Source: Ferruginibacter sp.
GTDB taxonomy: Bacteria; Bacteroidota; Bacteroidia; Chitinophagales; Chitinophagaceae
Assembly: GCA_025357775.1 (NCBI GenBank)
Contig: JANXOQ010000291.1
Location: 1 to 5,515 of the forward strand
DNA: 5,515 nucleotides
Direction of reading: 5' to 3'
The notes beneath the pieces were generated by a model. It ran no database searches. It was given only the letters and a program-made list of their open reading frames with translations, and was not told where the DNA came from. Shown one piece after another: positions 1 to 5,515 of this stretch. The position numbers and the translations under genes are program-made. How positions within the stretch are numbered: position 1 is the first letter of the stretch; each line of letters opens with the position of its first letter.

Positions 1-13
1 TAAAAATATAAAT

Positions 14-241
14 ATGTGGCAAGAAATTGATAATAAATTATACCAAAATTTTGAGTTTAAAAATTTTGTGGAAGCATTTTCTTTTATGACTGGCGTTGCG
101 ATTTTATCAGAGAAAGTAGACCACCACGCTACCATTACCAACACCTATAATAAAGTGGAGCTTTGGCTTTGCACCCACGATAAAGGAAATACAATTACTG
201 AAAAAGATAGAAAATTAGCTGCTTTAATTGACGGACTTTAA
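14..241 (+). CDS. 4a-hydroxytetrahydrobiopterin dehydratase (pterin-4a-carbinolamine dehydratase)
   Basis: This is a 75-residue cytoplasmic protein of the PCD/DCoH family, which dehydrates 4a-hydroxytetrahydrobiopterin to quinonoid dihydrobiopterin and so recycles the pterin cofactor of aromatic amino acid hydroxylases. The family pattern is visible end to end: an F-x-F-K-x-F-x-E-A-F-x-F-M-T block at residues 13-26, the active-site E-K-x-D-H-H at 33-38, Y-N-K-V at 45-48, T-H-D at 54-56 and a closing T-E-K-D...LA at 62-69. Most homologues carry Pro after the His pair; here it is Ala39. The ATG at 14 gives the usual N-terminal Met-Trp and a short-form length, although the frame stays open to the window edge. 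No hydroxylase gene is in view, so the physiological partner is unknown. The product call is based on remembered family motifs. Confidence 0.9.
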   Translation: MWQEIDNKLYQNFEFKNFVEAFSFMTGVAILSEKVDHHATITNTYNKVELWLCTHDKGNTITEKDRKLAALIDGL

Positions 242-351
242 TAATATAAATATATTTTTTCTTATTAGTTTGTAAGTGATGATAGAAACTAAAAATCTAA
301 CATTCTAAACCAGCAGATTTACACAAATACAAACTAAGTGGCAACTATTAA
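242..351. other. Short intergenic region between convergent genes
   Basis: This is about 110 bp of AT-rich DNA between the dehydratase stop and the stop of the leftward MerC-type gene. It contains a perfect 7-bp inverted repeat, TTAGTTT at 265-271 and AAACTAA at 286-292, separated by 14 nt. The stem is weak and has no adjacent T-tract on the expected side, so I do not call it a terminator with any confidence. No coding potential was seen. Confidence 0.4.
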
Positions 352-741
352 CTAGTGAGAATGGTGTGGAGAATTGCATTTACTTCTTTTACAAAGTTTA
401 TAATTATAAAAATGTGCACCAATTATAAATGCAACTGCTGGCACTACAAAATAATTTTCTACTGATAAAAAAAATTGCTTTGTAAAAAGTAAAATAAAGC
501 CAATACAAAATAACCAAACAGGTAATTTATTTTGATGATGCGTTTTGTAGCCATGTACCAAAGCATAAACGCCAATGCAAAATGCGAGGGCAATCATGCC
601 CCACTCAAAAAAAACATTATGAATAATATTTATACCAAAAAACGATAGGCTTGTGAGTGTAAGTGGCAGCACTATGCAATGTATGGCACATGCTACTGAA
701 GTAGCGATACCAAACCCATCCCAGTTTATTTTTAAATTCAT
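352..741 (-). CDS. MerC domain-containing membrane protein
   Basis: This is a 129-residue protein with about four hydrophobic helices (roughly residues 10-30, 36-58, 73-92 and 97-113), matching the MerC fold of small inner-membrane metal transporters. Helix 1 has the signature Cys pair in CAIHC (C18 and C22), and H63-G-Y-K-x-H68-H69 follows helix 2. The C-terminal tail is metal-ligand-rich, with C117, C122 and HHSH at the end. In mercury operons MerC imports Hg(II), but no other mer gene is present, and chromosomal Bacteroidetes members probably handle another metal; that is inference. I chose the ATG at 741. The longer frame to 780 begins with TTG and would translate through the promoter and the inverted repeat. 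The gene is divergent from the SCO/Fur-family pair and probably controlled from the shared region. Confidence 0.85.
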   Translation of the reverse strand: MNLKINWDGFGIATSVACAIHCIVLPLTLTSLSFFGINIIHNVFFEWGMIALAFCIGVYALVHGYKTHHQNKLPVWLFCIGFILLFTKQFFLSVENYFVVPAVAFIIGAHFYNYKLCKRSKCNSPHHSH

Positions 742-749
742 GATATTTG

Positions 750-781
750 CAAATATAATAATTATGCAATACTGTTGCAAA
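750..781 (-). promoter_or_regulatory. Bacteroidetes-type promoter for the MerC-type gene
   Basis: Read on the minus strand, TTTG at 781-778 is followed after 20 nt by TATATTTG at 757-750. This is an exact match to the -7 consensus TAnnTTTG with a -33 TTTG/TTG at the usual spacing for Bacteroidetes primary sigma factor promoters. The predicted transcript would start only a few nucleotides before the ATG at 741, so the leader is very short or nearly absent. Confidence 0.6.
765..779. promoter_or_regulatory. Candidate Fur-family operator, inverted repeat TGCAA-N5-TTGCA
   Basis: TGCAATACTGTTGCA has perfect 5-bp arms and 12 of 15 symmetric positions. It sits between the -33 and -7 elements of the MerC-gene promoter and touches the -33 box, a geometry that suits repression. 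The only regulator gene in the window is the nearby Fur-family protein, so binding by it is a reasonable inference. I have no confirmed consensus for this regulator. Confidence 0.45.
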
Positions 782-973
782 TAAAGAAACTGAATAAAAT
801 TAAGCTACGTAAATTTGCACGTCGTTATTGGTTAATTATTGATTGTTATTAGAGTAATTAGAGATAATTTATAAGATAATTAAAAATTTATACTTTACAG
901 CTTTATTATATTTAATATCTAATGGAGTCTTGTATTTTGTGTTTAAAAATTAAACTTTAAAAGTCTAAGAATA
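782..973. other. Divergent intergenic region, SCO side
   Basis: This stretch contains no gene. It must carry the rightward promoter for the SCO/Fur-family pair, but no exact TAnnTTTG was found. TATATTTA at 908-915 and TATTTTG at 933-939 are imperfect candidates. Three short repeats with TAATT cores begin at 855, 865 and 877, and a TTGCA half-site lies at 815-819. Confidence 0.4.
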
Positions 974-1699
974 ATGAGTAAAAAATTTTGGTTTTATATT
1001 GTTTTTTTCGCTGTTTTACTTGCCGTGTTTTATTTTTTCATAATGAAGGATTATGATTTTAGCTCTTCCCCTTTGCAAGTTATAAACCCCGCTGTACCTG
1101 CATTTAGTTTTACTAACCAAGATGGTAAAATAATTTCGCAAAAAGAAACAGATGATAAAGTGTATGTAGTAGAATATTTTTTTACAACATGCAAAGGCAT
1201 TTGCCCAAAAATGAATGCAAACATGCGCCGTGTTTATGATATGTATAAAGACAAGCAAGATTTTATGATACTATCCCACACTTGTATGCCCGAGGTAGAT
1301 AGTGTGCCACTCCTAAAAGCGTACGAACAAAAGATGATAAATGGAAAACTAATAAAAGCAGATGACGGCTCTTACAGCATGAGTAATTTACCAATTACTC
1401 AAAATCTACAAAATACTAATTGGAATTTTGTAACGGGTAGCAAAGATTCTTTATACAAAATGGCTCGTATTGGTTACATAATAGACAACCAAAAGCCGGA
1501 TAGTACGCAGAATATGGATAACCAATTTATACATACACAATTTTTTGCTTTGGTTGATAGATATAGAAGAGTAAGGGGAATTTATGACGGATTAAAAGAA
1601 GATGAAATACAAAAATTATTACTTGATATTAAAGGAGTATTAAGAGAAAAGGTAGACCACACAAGGTTTATGACAGGTTTTAGCAACTCCCCTACATAA
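974..1699 (+). CDS. SCO1/SenC family thioredoxin-fold protein
   Basis: This is a 241-residue protein anchored by one N-terminal hydrophobic helix (about residues 5-24) with the rest predicted on the periplasmic side. Its thioredoxin-like domain carries the SCO metal/redox site: C73-K-G-I-C77-P after the beta strand V-V-E-Y-F-F, and a distal His at H187 in the I-H-T-Q-F-F-A-L-V-D stretch. The W-x-F-V-T-G motif at 150-155 is also typical. SCO proteins deliver copper to the CuA site of cytochrome oxidase or act as thiol reductases. No oxidase genes are nearby, so the client is unknown. An extra cysteine lies at C104 in S-H-T-C-M-P. The gene starts at ATG 974 without an obvious Shine-Dalgarno and is followed 4 nt later by a Fur-family regulator, suggesting one transcript. 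Confidence 0.88.
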   Translation: MSKKFWFYIVFFAVLLAVFYFFIMKDYDFSSSPLQVINPAVPAFSFTNQDGKIISQKETDDKVYVVEYFFTTCKGICPKMNANMRRVYDMYKDKQDFMILSHTCMPEVDSVPLLKAYEQKMINGKLIKADDGSYSMSNLPITQNLQNTNWNFVTGSKDSLYKMARIGYIIDNQKPDSTQNMDNQFIHTQFFALVDRYRRVRGIYDGLKEDEIQKLLLDIKGVLREKVDHTRFMTGFSNSPT

Positions 1700-1703
1700 T
1701 ACT

Positions 1704-2117
1704 ATGAAAACTAAATTAGATATATTAAAACAATATGGACTAAGCGTAACGGATAGTAGAAAAAAAATATTGGAACTTTTTTTAAATGCTGATGGGGCAC
1801 TAGCACATGCAGATATTGAAAAAAACGCTGCTAAAAATTTTGATAGAGTTACAGTGTATAGGACACTACAAACTTTTGTAGAAAAAGGAATTGTACACCA
1901 AATACCTACTACAGATAATTCTATTTTATATGCACTTTGCAAACAAAATTGCCAACAAGGTCATCACCACGATGACCATGTGCATTTTATTTGTAGCAAC
2001 TGTGATAAAACTATTTGCTTAGACGATGTAACCATACCACAAGTAAAATTGCCAATAAATTTTACAAAACAACAAGCAGCAATGGTAGTAACAGGTGTTT
2101 GTGAAGATTGTAAATAG
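1704..2117 (+). CDS. Fur family transcriptional regulator (zinc- or iron-sensing type)
   Basis: This is a 137-residue metal-dependent repressor of normal Fur-family length. Residues 1-75 form the winged helix: G-L-x-V-T at 12-16, the recognition helix in F-D-R-V-T-V-Y-R-T-L at 46-55, then the wing. The dimerisation/metal domain has a His-rich site, HHHDDHVHF at 87-95, and the two CxxC pairs of the structural zinc site, C97/C100 and C133/C136. Additional cysteines C79, C83 and C105 could take part in metal sensing. The pattern resembles zinc-responsive (Zur-like) members found in Bacteroidetes, but Fur or PerR specificity cannot be excluded from sequence alone. It is the second gene of an apparent unit with the SCO protein and lies beside a divergent MerC-type gene, so local metal-responsive control is likely. 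Confidence 0.9.
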   Translation: MKTKLDILKQYGLSVTDSRKKILELFLNADGALAHADIEKNAAKNFDRVTVYRTLQTFVEKGIVHQIPTTDNSILYALCKQNCQQGHHHDDHVHFICSNCDKTICLDDVTIPQVKLPINFTKQQAAMVVTGVCEDCK

Positions 2118-2125
2118 TTTTTTAC

Positions 2126-2170
2126 AAAATAAAACTGTGAAGTTTATAATTTTATTTCAAGTTTTATTTT
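2126..2170. terminator. AU-rich hairpin between convergent genes, possible bidirectional terminator
   Basis: AAAATAAAACT at 2126-2136 and AGTTTTATTTT at 2160-2170 form a perfect 11-bp inverted repeat. TGAA at 2138-2141 and TTCA at 2156-2159 extend the pairing after a one-base bulge. It lies just downstream of the Fur-family stop and of the leftward peptidase stop, with T-rich DNA on each exit side. The stem has very low GC content, so its strength is doubtful. Confidence 0.45.
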
Positions 2171-2186
2171 AAAATAATTTTTGTTT

Positions 2187-2777
2187 TTACAAAATTCTAT
2201 ATTTTAAATCTACCCTTGCATCACTATAAATGTTATCTGGGCTAATATAAGTATTTTTATACTGCATAATTACATTGGCTTTTACAAATACGTCTCTCAC
2301 TAGTTCGCTACATATATAATTTCTATTGCGCTCTCTGCGGCTTATGTGAAATAATATACGCATCATTATTCTTACAATTTCAAAATTATCATAAGGCCTT
2401 GTTAGCTCGTCTAAGCCAAAAGAAATACCATTATTCATATTTTCTTTAGGTACCGCAATATTTAAATTTGCAATAACTATTTGCCCTTTGTATGGTCTTT
2501 TTTTTCCTTTGTAATCGTGTAGGTACTTGGAGAGTGGTATTAAGCGTATGCCAATGTAAGGCTCGGCTTCTAAAAGTAATACCCTTCCAAGCTCTTCATC
2601 TTTGTACACTACTGCCACATGGCTCCATGTGCTTTTGGTAAGTTTTTGTATTATTCCAGAAAATAAATAGCTGCCACTACTAAAAAAAATATCTCCCGTT
2701 TTTAAACCATCCCTTATTTTTTCATAAGGAATAACTGGCATTTCTTTAAGCTGTTTTTTGGTGATAGAGTTGGCCAT
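2187..2777 (-). CDS. Permuted papain-like (NlpC/P60-related, YiiX/C92-type) cysteine peptidase or amidase
   Basis: This is a 196-residue protein whose motif order fits circularly permuted NlpC/P60 enzymes. An early L-K-T-G-D-I-F-F strand (25-32) precedes the catalytic-type His in W-S-H53-V-A-V-V. An acidic pair E70/E72 follows in L-L-E-A-E-P. The nucleophile-like Cys comes late, in Y-I-C156-S-E-L-V. The family comprises thiol hydrolases acting on amide or ester bonds, including YiiX-type (C92) proteins; the substrate here is unknown. No signal peptide or membrane helix is visible, so it should act in the cytoplasm, unlike secreted cell-wall NlpC/P60 enzymes. Its ATG lies 13 nt after the radical SAM stop on the same strand, indicating cotranscription. 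The family call is based on motifs. A lipid-acting activity, as in LRAT-like permuted relatives, is an alternative. Confidence 0.75.
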   Translation of the reverse strand: MANSITKKQLKEMPVIPYEKIRDGLKTGDIFFSSGSYLFSGIIQKLTKSTWSHVAVVYKDEELGRVLLLEAEPYIGIRLIPLSKYLHDYKGKKRPYKGQIVIANLNIAVPKENMNNGISFGLDELTRPYDNFEIVRIMMRILFHISRRERNRNYICSELVRDVFVKANVIMQYKNTYISPDNIYSDARVDLKYRIL

Positions 2778-2790
2778 TTAACAATTATTT

Positions 2791-4986
2791 TTATAGCATT
2801 AACAATCCACTTTGCCACAATCCATTCATTGGTTTATTGTCCCAAAAAAGTTCAAAATCTTCTAGCTCGGCAGCTTCATAGCTTTCTTTTATTTGTTGTA
2901 AGGTAAGTTGCTTTTCATTTTGTATCAATAATTGTGGAAGTATACCTATCAACCAATCTGCATTTGCTTTTAATATTTGTAGCTCCTGTGTATTTCGTTT
3001 GTTATAAAAACTAATCTTTGCCATTTCTCTGCTGTACCCTTTTTTAGATTGAGTATAATATTCTATGGCTGGCATATTGCCTAAAAATATAATTTTTGCA
3101 TTTGGTTTAAAAATTATCAAATCATTTTCTACTAATGCATTTTCAATAAAATTGGGTGCAATTTTTGTACGTGGTACTTTTTGCTCAAACCATTTTTGCA
3201 GTGGTTCATCTATACCAATATTATGCATATAATTAAATAGCGATTTTTTTAAACCGTACCCAAAGCTATCATGGTCTCCTCCAGTTTCATCTTCATACTC
3301 TGCATCGTTGTTGGCAAATGAACCGACTACTTCGGTTAGTTTTTTTATTTTAAATTTTACAGGGTTTAATCCTACAGGGCTATGTACGGTAAGCGCAAAC
3401 CTATGCCAGAAGGCAGATTGCAGCACATTTGTTGCAAATAATTGTCGCACCATTTCTAGTGAGTCTATCGTTTCTTGGTCTGTTTGTGTAGGAAAACCGT
3501 ACATAAGGTATGCGTGTACGAGTATGCCCGCCTGCGTAAAATTTCTATTTACTTTTGCTACTTGAGCAACAGTAATTCCTTTATCTATCAATTGTAATAA
3601 TCTATCACTTGCCACTTCAAGCCCACCCGATACTGCAATACAGCCAGATGCACTTAGTAGCAAACATAAATCTCTTGTAAAACTTTTTTCAAAACGTACA
3701 TTTGTCCACCAGCTTACAATCATTTTCCTTTTAATAATTTCTATAGCCACTGCACGCATAAGTGCAGGTGGTGCAGCTTCATCTACAAAATGAAAACCAT
3801 TTTGCCCCGTCTGTGCCATTATGGTTTCCATTCTATCGCATATAATACATGCTGCTATTGGCTCGTAGAGTTTTATATAATCTAAAGATACATCACAAAA
3901 AGTACATTTGCCCCAGTAGCAACCATGCGCCATAGTAAGTTTATTCCACCTGCCATCGCTCCACATTCTATGCATAGGGTTTACTATTTCTATGGCAGAA
4001 ATATATTTATCTAATTTTAAATCGCTGTAATCAGGCGTACCTACTTCGCCTTGTTTGTAATCTTTTACAGCAGTATTATTTATATAAACTACTTTTTTTT
4101 CTTGCAATAAAAAAGTGCGTTTTAGCTCATCTACCGTTTTATTTTTTGTTATGTATGCTATCAAATTTTCAATGGGTGCTTCCCCATCATCTAATGTAAT
4201 AAAATCATAAAATTCAAATACACGGGCATCACTTAGAGAGCGCAACTCTGTGTTAGCAAAACCCCCACCCATCATTATTTTCACTTCGGGGTAATGTTCT
4301 TTTATCCATTGCCCACACCTTAGCGAAGCATATAAATTACCAGGAAAAGGAACAGACAATGCAACCATTTTAGGGTTCACTTCTTTCATTTGCTCCGCAA
4401 GAATTTCTATTAATATTTTATCAATATATGAATATGGCTTTTGCAACTCTGCATACAATTCATCAAATGTATTGGCACTTCTACCAAGCCTTTCTGCATA
4501 TCTACTAAACCCAAAATGATTATCTACTGTTTCTTTTATTAAATCAGATAAATCTTCTAAGTACATGGTGGCAATATATTTTGCTCTATCTTGTATACCC
4601 ATGCTCCCAAAAGATTTTTCCAAATCGTTTGTATGCTCAAATCTACTGGCCTCTGGCAGCATTTCTCTTTTACAAATGCTATGTGCAAGTGTTGGATTAT
4701 TATCTTGTAAAAAAGCTATAGTAGCATCAATGGTATTTACATAGTCATTTTGTAAAACAATCATTTTTGTTACGTTGGTAGAAAATGTTTGTGGTAATTT
4801 TTTTATGCTTTCAAATAATTTAATTAATCCTGTTTTAGAAAACAATGCGCAGGTTACTTCAATACCTAAATCACTTTGAAAACAATCAATACCCTTAGTA
4901 TTTAAAAAACCTTTTATGTATGCAGTTGCAGGGTAGGGAGTATTTAGCTGGGTAAATGGAGGCGTTATGAGAAGTAGTTGTGCTAT
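2791..4986 (-). CDS. B12-binding-like domain radical SAM protein, start codon unclear
   Basis: This is a large radical SAM enzyme of unknown substrate. Counting from the first conventional start (TTG at 4845, 684 residues), a B12-binding-like Rossmann region includes S-V-P-F-P-G-N at 164-170, M-G-G-G-F at 192-196 and D-D-G-E at 219-222. No DxHxxG cobalamin-ligand motif is seen, so cobalamin binding may be base-off or absent. The radical SAM core follows: C309, C314 and C317 for the 4Fe-4S cluster, F-V-D-E-A-A-P-P at 353-360, a G-G-L-E-V-A-S-D element at 407-414 and Y-G-F-P-T at 449-453. The cluster motif reads CX4CX2C, one residue longer than the usual CX3CX2C. Upstream codons to 4986 encode a family-like N-terminus (L-L-L-I-T-P-P-F-T-Q-L-N-T-P-Y-P-A-T), so I extended the gene to an in-frame ATA at 4986, giving about 731 residues. 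The extension is inference. Confidence 0.8.
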   Translation of the reverse strand: MAQLLLITPPFTQLNTPYPATAYIKGFLNTKGIDCFQSDLGIEVTCALFSKTGLIKLFESIKKLPQTFSTNVTKMIVLQNDYVNTIDATIAFLQDNNPTLAHSICKREMLPEASRFEHTNDLEKSFGSMGIQDRAKYIATMYLEDLSDLIKETVDNHFGFSRYAERLGRSANTFDELYAELQKPYSYIDKILIEILAEQMKEVNPKMVALSVPFPGNLYASLRCGQWIKEHYPEVKIMMGGGFANTELRSLSDARVFEFYDFITLDDGEAPIENLIAYITKNKTVDELKRTFLLQEKKVVYINNTAVKDYKQGEVGTPDYSDLKLDKYISAIEIVNPMHRMWSDGRWNKLTMAHGCYWGKCTFCDVSLDYIKLYEPIAACIICDRMETIMAQTGQNGFHFVDEAAPPALMRAVAIEIIKRKMIVSWWTNVRFEKSFTRDLCLLLSASGCIAVSGGLEVASDRLLQLIDKGITVAQVAKVNRNFTQAGILVHAYLMYGFPTQTDQETIDSLEMVRQLFATNVLQSAFWHRFALTVHSPVGLNPVKFKIKKLTEVVGSFANNDAEYEDETGGDHDSFGYGLKKSLFNYMHNIGIDEPLQKWFEQKVPRTKIAPNFIENALVENDLIIFKPNAKIIFLGNMPAIEYYTQSKKGYSREMAKISFYNKRNTQELQILKANADWLIGILPQLLIQNEKQLTLQQIKESYEAAELEDFELFWDNKPMNGLWQSGLLML

Positions 4987-5006
4987 TTTATAATATATTT
5001 AAAATG

Positions 5007-5014
5007 CAAAAATA
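5007..5014 (-). promoter_or_regulatory. Candidate -7 element upstream of the radical SAM gene
   Basis: TATTTTTG on the minus strand matches TAnnTTTG exactly and lies about 20 nt before the proposed ATA start at 4986. No good TTG is found at the -33 position, so the promoter is only partly supported. It sits between the gene and the transposase relic. Confidence 0.35.
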
Positions 5015-5054
5015 TGGTTCTAATTTTATAAAATATTTTACTAGCGTTCGATCA

Positions 5055-5390
5055 TTATTTAAACAAAACCAATTTGTCGCAAAATAGTTCTATAGAATTA
5101 TGTTGGCATCCCTCGTCAAGGAGTTCATTGACGTGGGTTTTACTTAAAAATGTTAGGCTTTAGATTTTGTAGAATTTCGTAATTTATGTAATTAATTTTC
5201 ATATTTTAAATCATTATCGCAACTGTAAAATATTTTATAATGGTAGTATAAATTTATGTTCTTATAGCATTTTCAGATTTACACAAAAATGATTGCATTT
5301 GTAGATGCTGTTTTATCCACTACAAAAATAATTCCATAGTCCATAAGCCGAAACCTTTAATAACGATAATCTCAACGAACTAAATGTTTT
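5055..5390 (-). pseudogene. Degraded C-terminal remnant of an IS4-family transposase
   Basis: Reading the minus strand piecewise recovers a transposase C-terminus. One frame gives W-T-M-E-L-F-L, a stop at 5320-5322, then W-I-K-Q-H-L-Q-M-Q-S-F-L and S-E-N-A-I-R-T, corresponding to the E-L-F-F-K-W-I-K-Q-H-L ... S-E-N-A-V-R-T-Q-I block of IS4-family DDE transposases. After a TAA at 5254-5256 where Q is expected, I-Y-T-T-I-I-K-Y-F continues. Another stop lies at 5206-5208, then Y-E-I-L-Q-N-L. A frameshift near 5160 leads into S-L-T-F-L-S-K-T-H-V-N-E-L-L-D-E-G and a natural end, L-V-L-F-K-stop, at 5055. The piece between about 5340 and 5390 (F-V-E-I-I-V-I before G-L-W-T) is less clear. Only about 110 of the roughly 400 residues of a full transposase remain, so it is inactive. 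Terminal inverted repeats were not identified. Confidence 0.82.
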
Positions 5391-5475
5391 AACGTTTGCA
5401 CGCTAATAGCATTAGCTATATTATAATATTTAGAATAAAAAAACACCATAATTTATAAAAATATGTTATAAAATA
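5391..5475. other. AT-rich region with a short palindrome, no gene seen
   Basis: This stretch lies between the transposase relic and the terminator. GCTAAT at 5402-5407 and ATTAGC at 5411-5416 form a 6-bp inverted repeat with a 3-nt loop. No coding potential or further transposase similarity was recognised. Confidence 0.35.
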
Positions 5476-5511
5476 AAAAGCTAAGCCAATATTAAAATTG
5501 GATTAGCTTTT
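5476..5511 (-). terminator. Strong stem-loop terminator, possibly bidirectional
   Basis: AAAAGCTAAGCCAAT at 5476-5490 pairs with ATTGGATTAGCTTTT at 5497-5511 across a 6-nt loop, with one mismatch in 15 positions. Both sides have T-rich exits: TTTTCTTT on the plus strand and CTTTTTATTTT on the minus strand. Because no plus-strand gene lies upstream in the window, it most likely ends a leftward gene located beyond the right edge. Confidence 0.7.
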
Positions 5512-5515
5512 CTTT

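Noticed and set aside
742..780. N-terminal extension of the MerC-type protein to a TTG at 780
   Set aside because: It would translate through the TATATTTG promoter element and the inverted repeat. The internal ATG at 741 gives the expected family N-terminus just before W-D-G-F-G.
1016..1258. Minus-strand open frame of 80 codons
   Set aside because: Antisense shadow of the SCO gene, with low-complexity composition and no recognisable motif.
1640..1942. Minus-strand open frame of 100 codons
   Set aside because: Antisense to the SCO 3' end and the well-supported Fur-family gene.
2118..2186. Possible small gene or precursor peptide next to the radical SAM operon
   Set aside because: Only AT-rich hairpin sequence is present, with no credible reading frame in either direction.
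3308..3565. Plus-strand open frame of 85 codons
   Set aside because: Antisense shadow within the radical SAM gene, with no recognisable protein features.
5110..5137. GC-richer hairpin (CCC-T-CGTCAA ... TTGACG-T-GGG), possible small RNA or terminator
   Set aside because: It falls inside the transposase remnant, where the same bases encode T-H-V-N-E-L-L-D-E-G on the minus strand, so the pairing is probably incidental.
5100..5147. Short plus-strand ORF of 15 codons beginning with ATG
   Set aside because: Too short, with no family resemblance, and explained by the antisense transposase relic.

Overview
The window is strongly AT-rich. It uses promoter-like motifs of the Bacteroidetes type (TAnnTTTG), shows no convincing Shine-Dalgarno sequences, and its protein sequences resemble those of Bacteroidetes. 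A chromosomal segment of a member of that phylum, possibly Chitinophagaceae-like, is the best guess. The assignment rests on sequence character and remembered families, not on a database search.

Left part (1-2117): a short pterin-4a-carbinolamine dehydratase gene lies at the left edge on the plus strand. Next comes a likely metal-handling cluster. A MerC-type four-helix membrane protein runs leftward from 741. Divergent from it is a two-gene unit reading rightward: an SCO1/SenC thioredoxin-fold protein and, 4 nt later, a His/Cys-rich Fur-family regulator of the zinc/iron-sensing type. The 232-bp divergent intergenic region (742-973) holds a well-formed leftward promoter whose -33 to -7 spacer contains a TGCAA-N5-TTGCA inverted repeat, a natural candidate operator for the neighbouring Fur-family protein.

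Middle and right part (2118-4998): after a short convergent intergenic region with an AU-rich hairpin, two genes run leftward 13 nt apart. They encode a large radical SAM protein with a B12-binding-like N-terminal region and a cytoplasmic circularly permuted papain-like (NlpC/P60, YiiX/C92-type) cysteine peptidase or amidase. The radical SAM frame continues about 47 codons upstream of its first conventional start codon (TTG at 4845) with residues that look like the conserved family N-terminus, yet that stretch has no ATG, GTG or TTG. Initiation at a rare ATA, or a base error or mutation, has to be considered.

Right end (5002-5515): no intact gene. Translating the minus strand piecewise reveals a decayed C-terminal part of an IS4-family transposase (about 5055-5390), broken by several in-frame stops and a frameshift. 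The window ends in a strong stem-loop terminator (5476-5511) that probably serves a leftward gene lying beyond the window. No RNA genes, CRISPR array or intact mobile element were seen.
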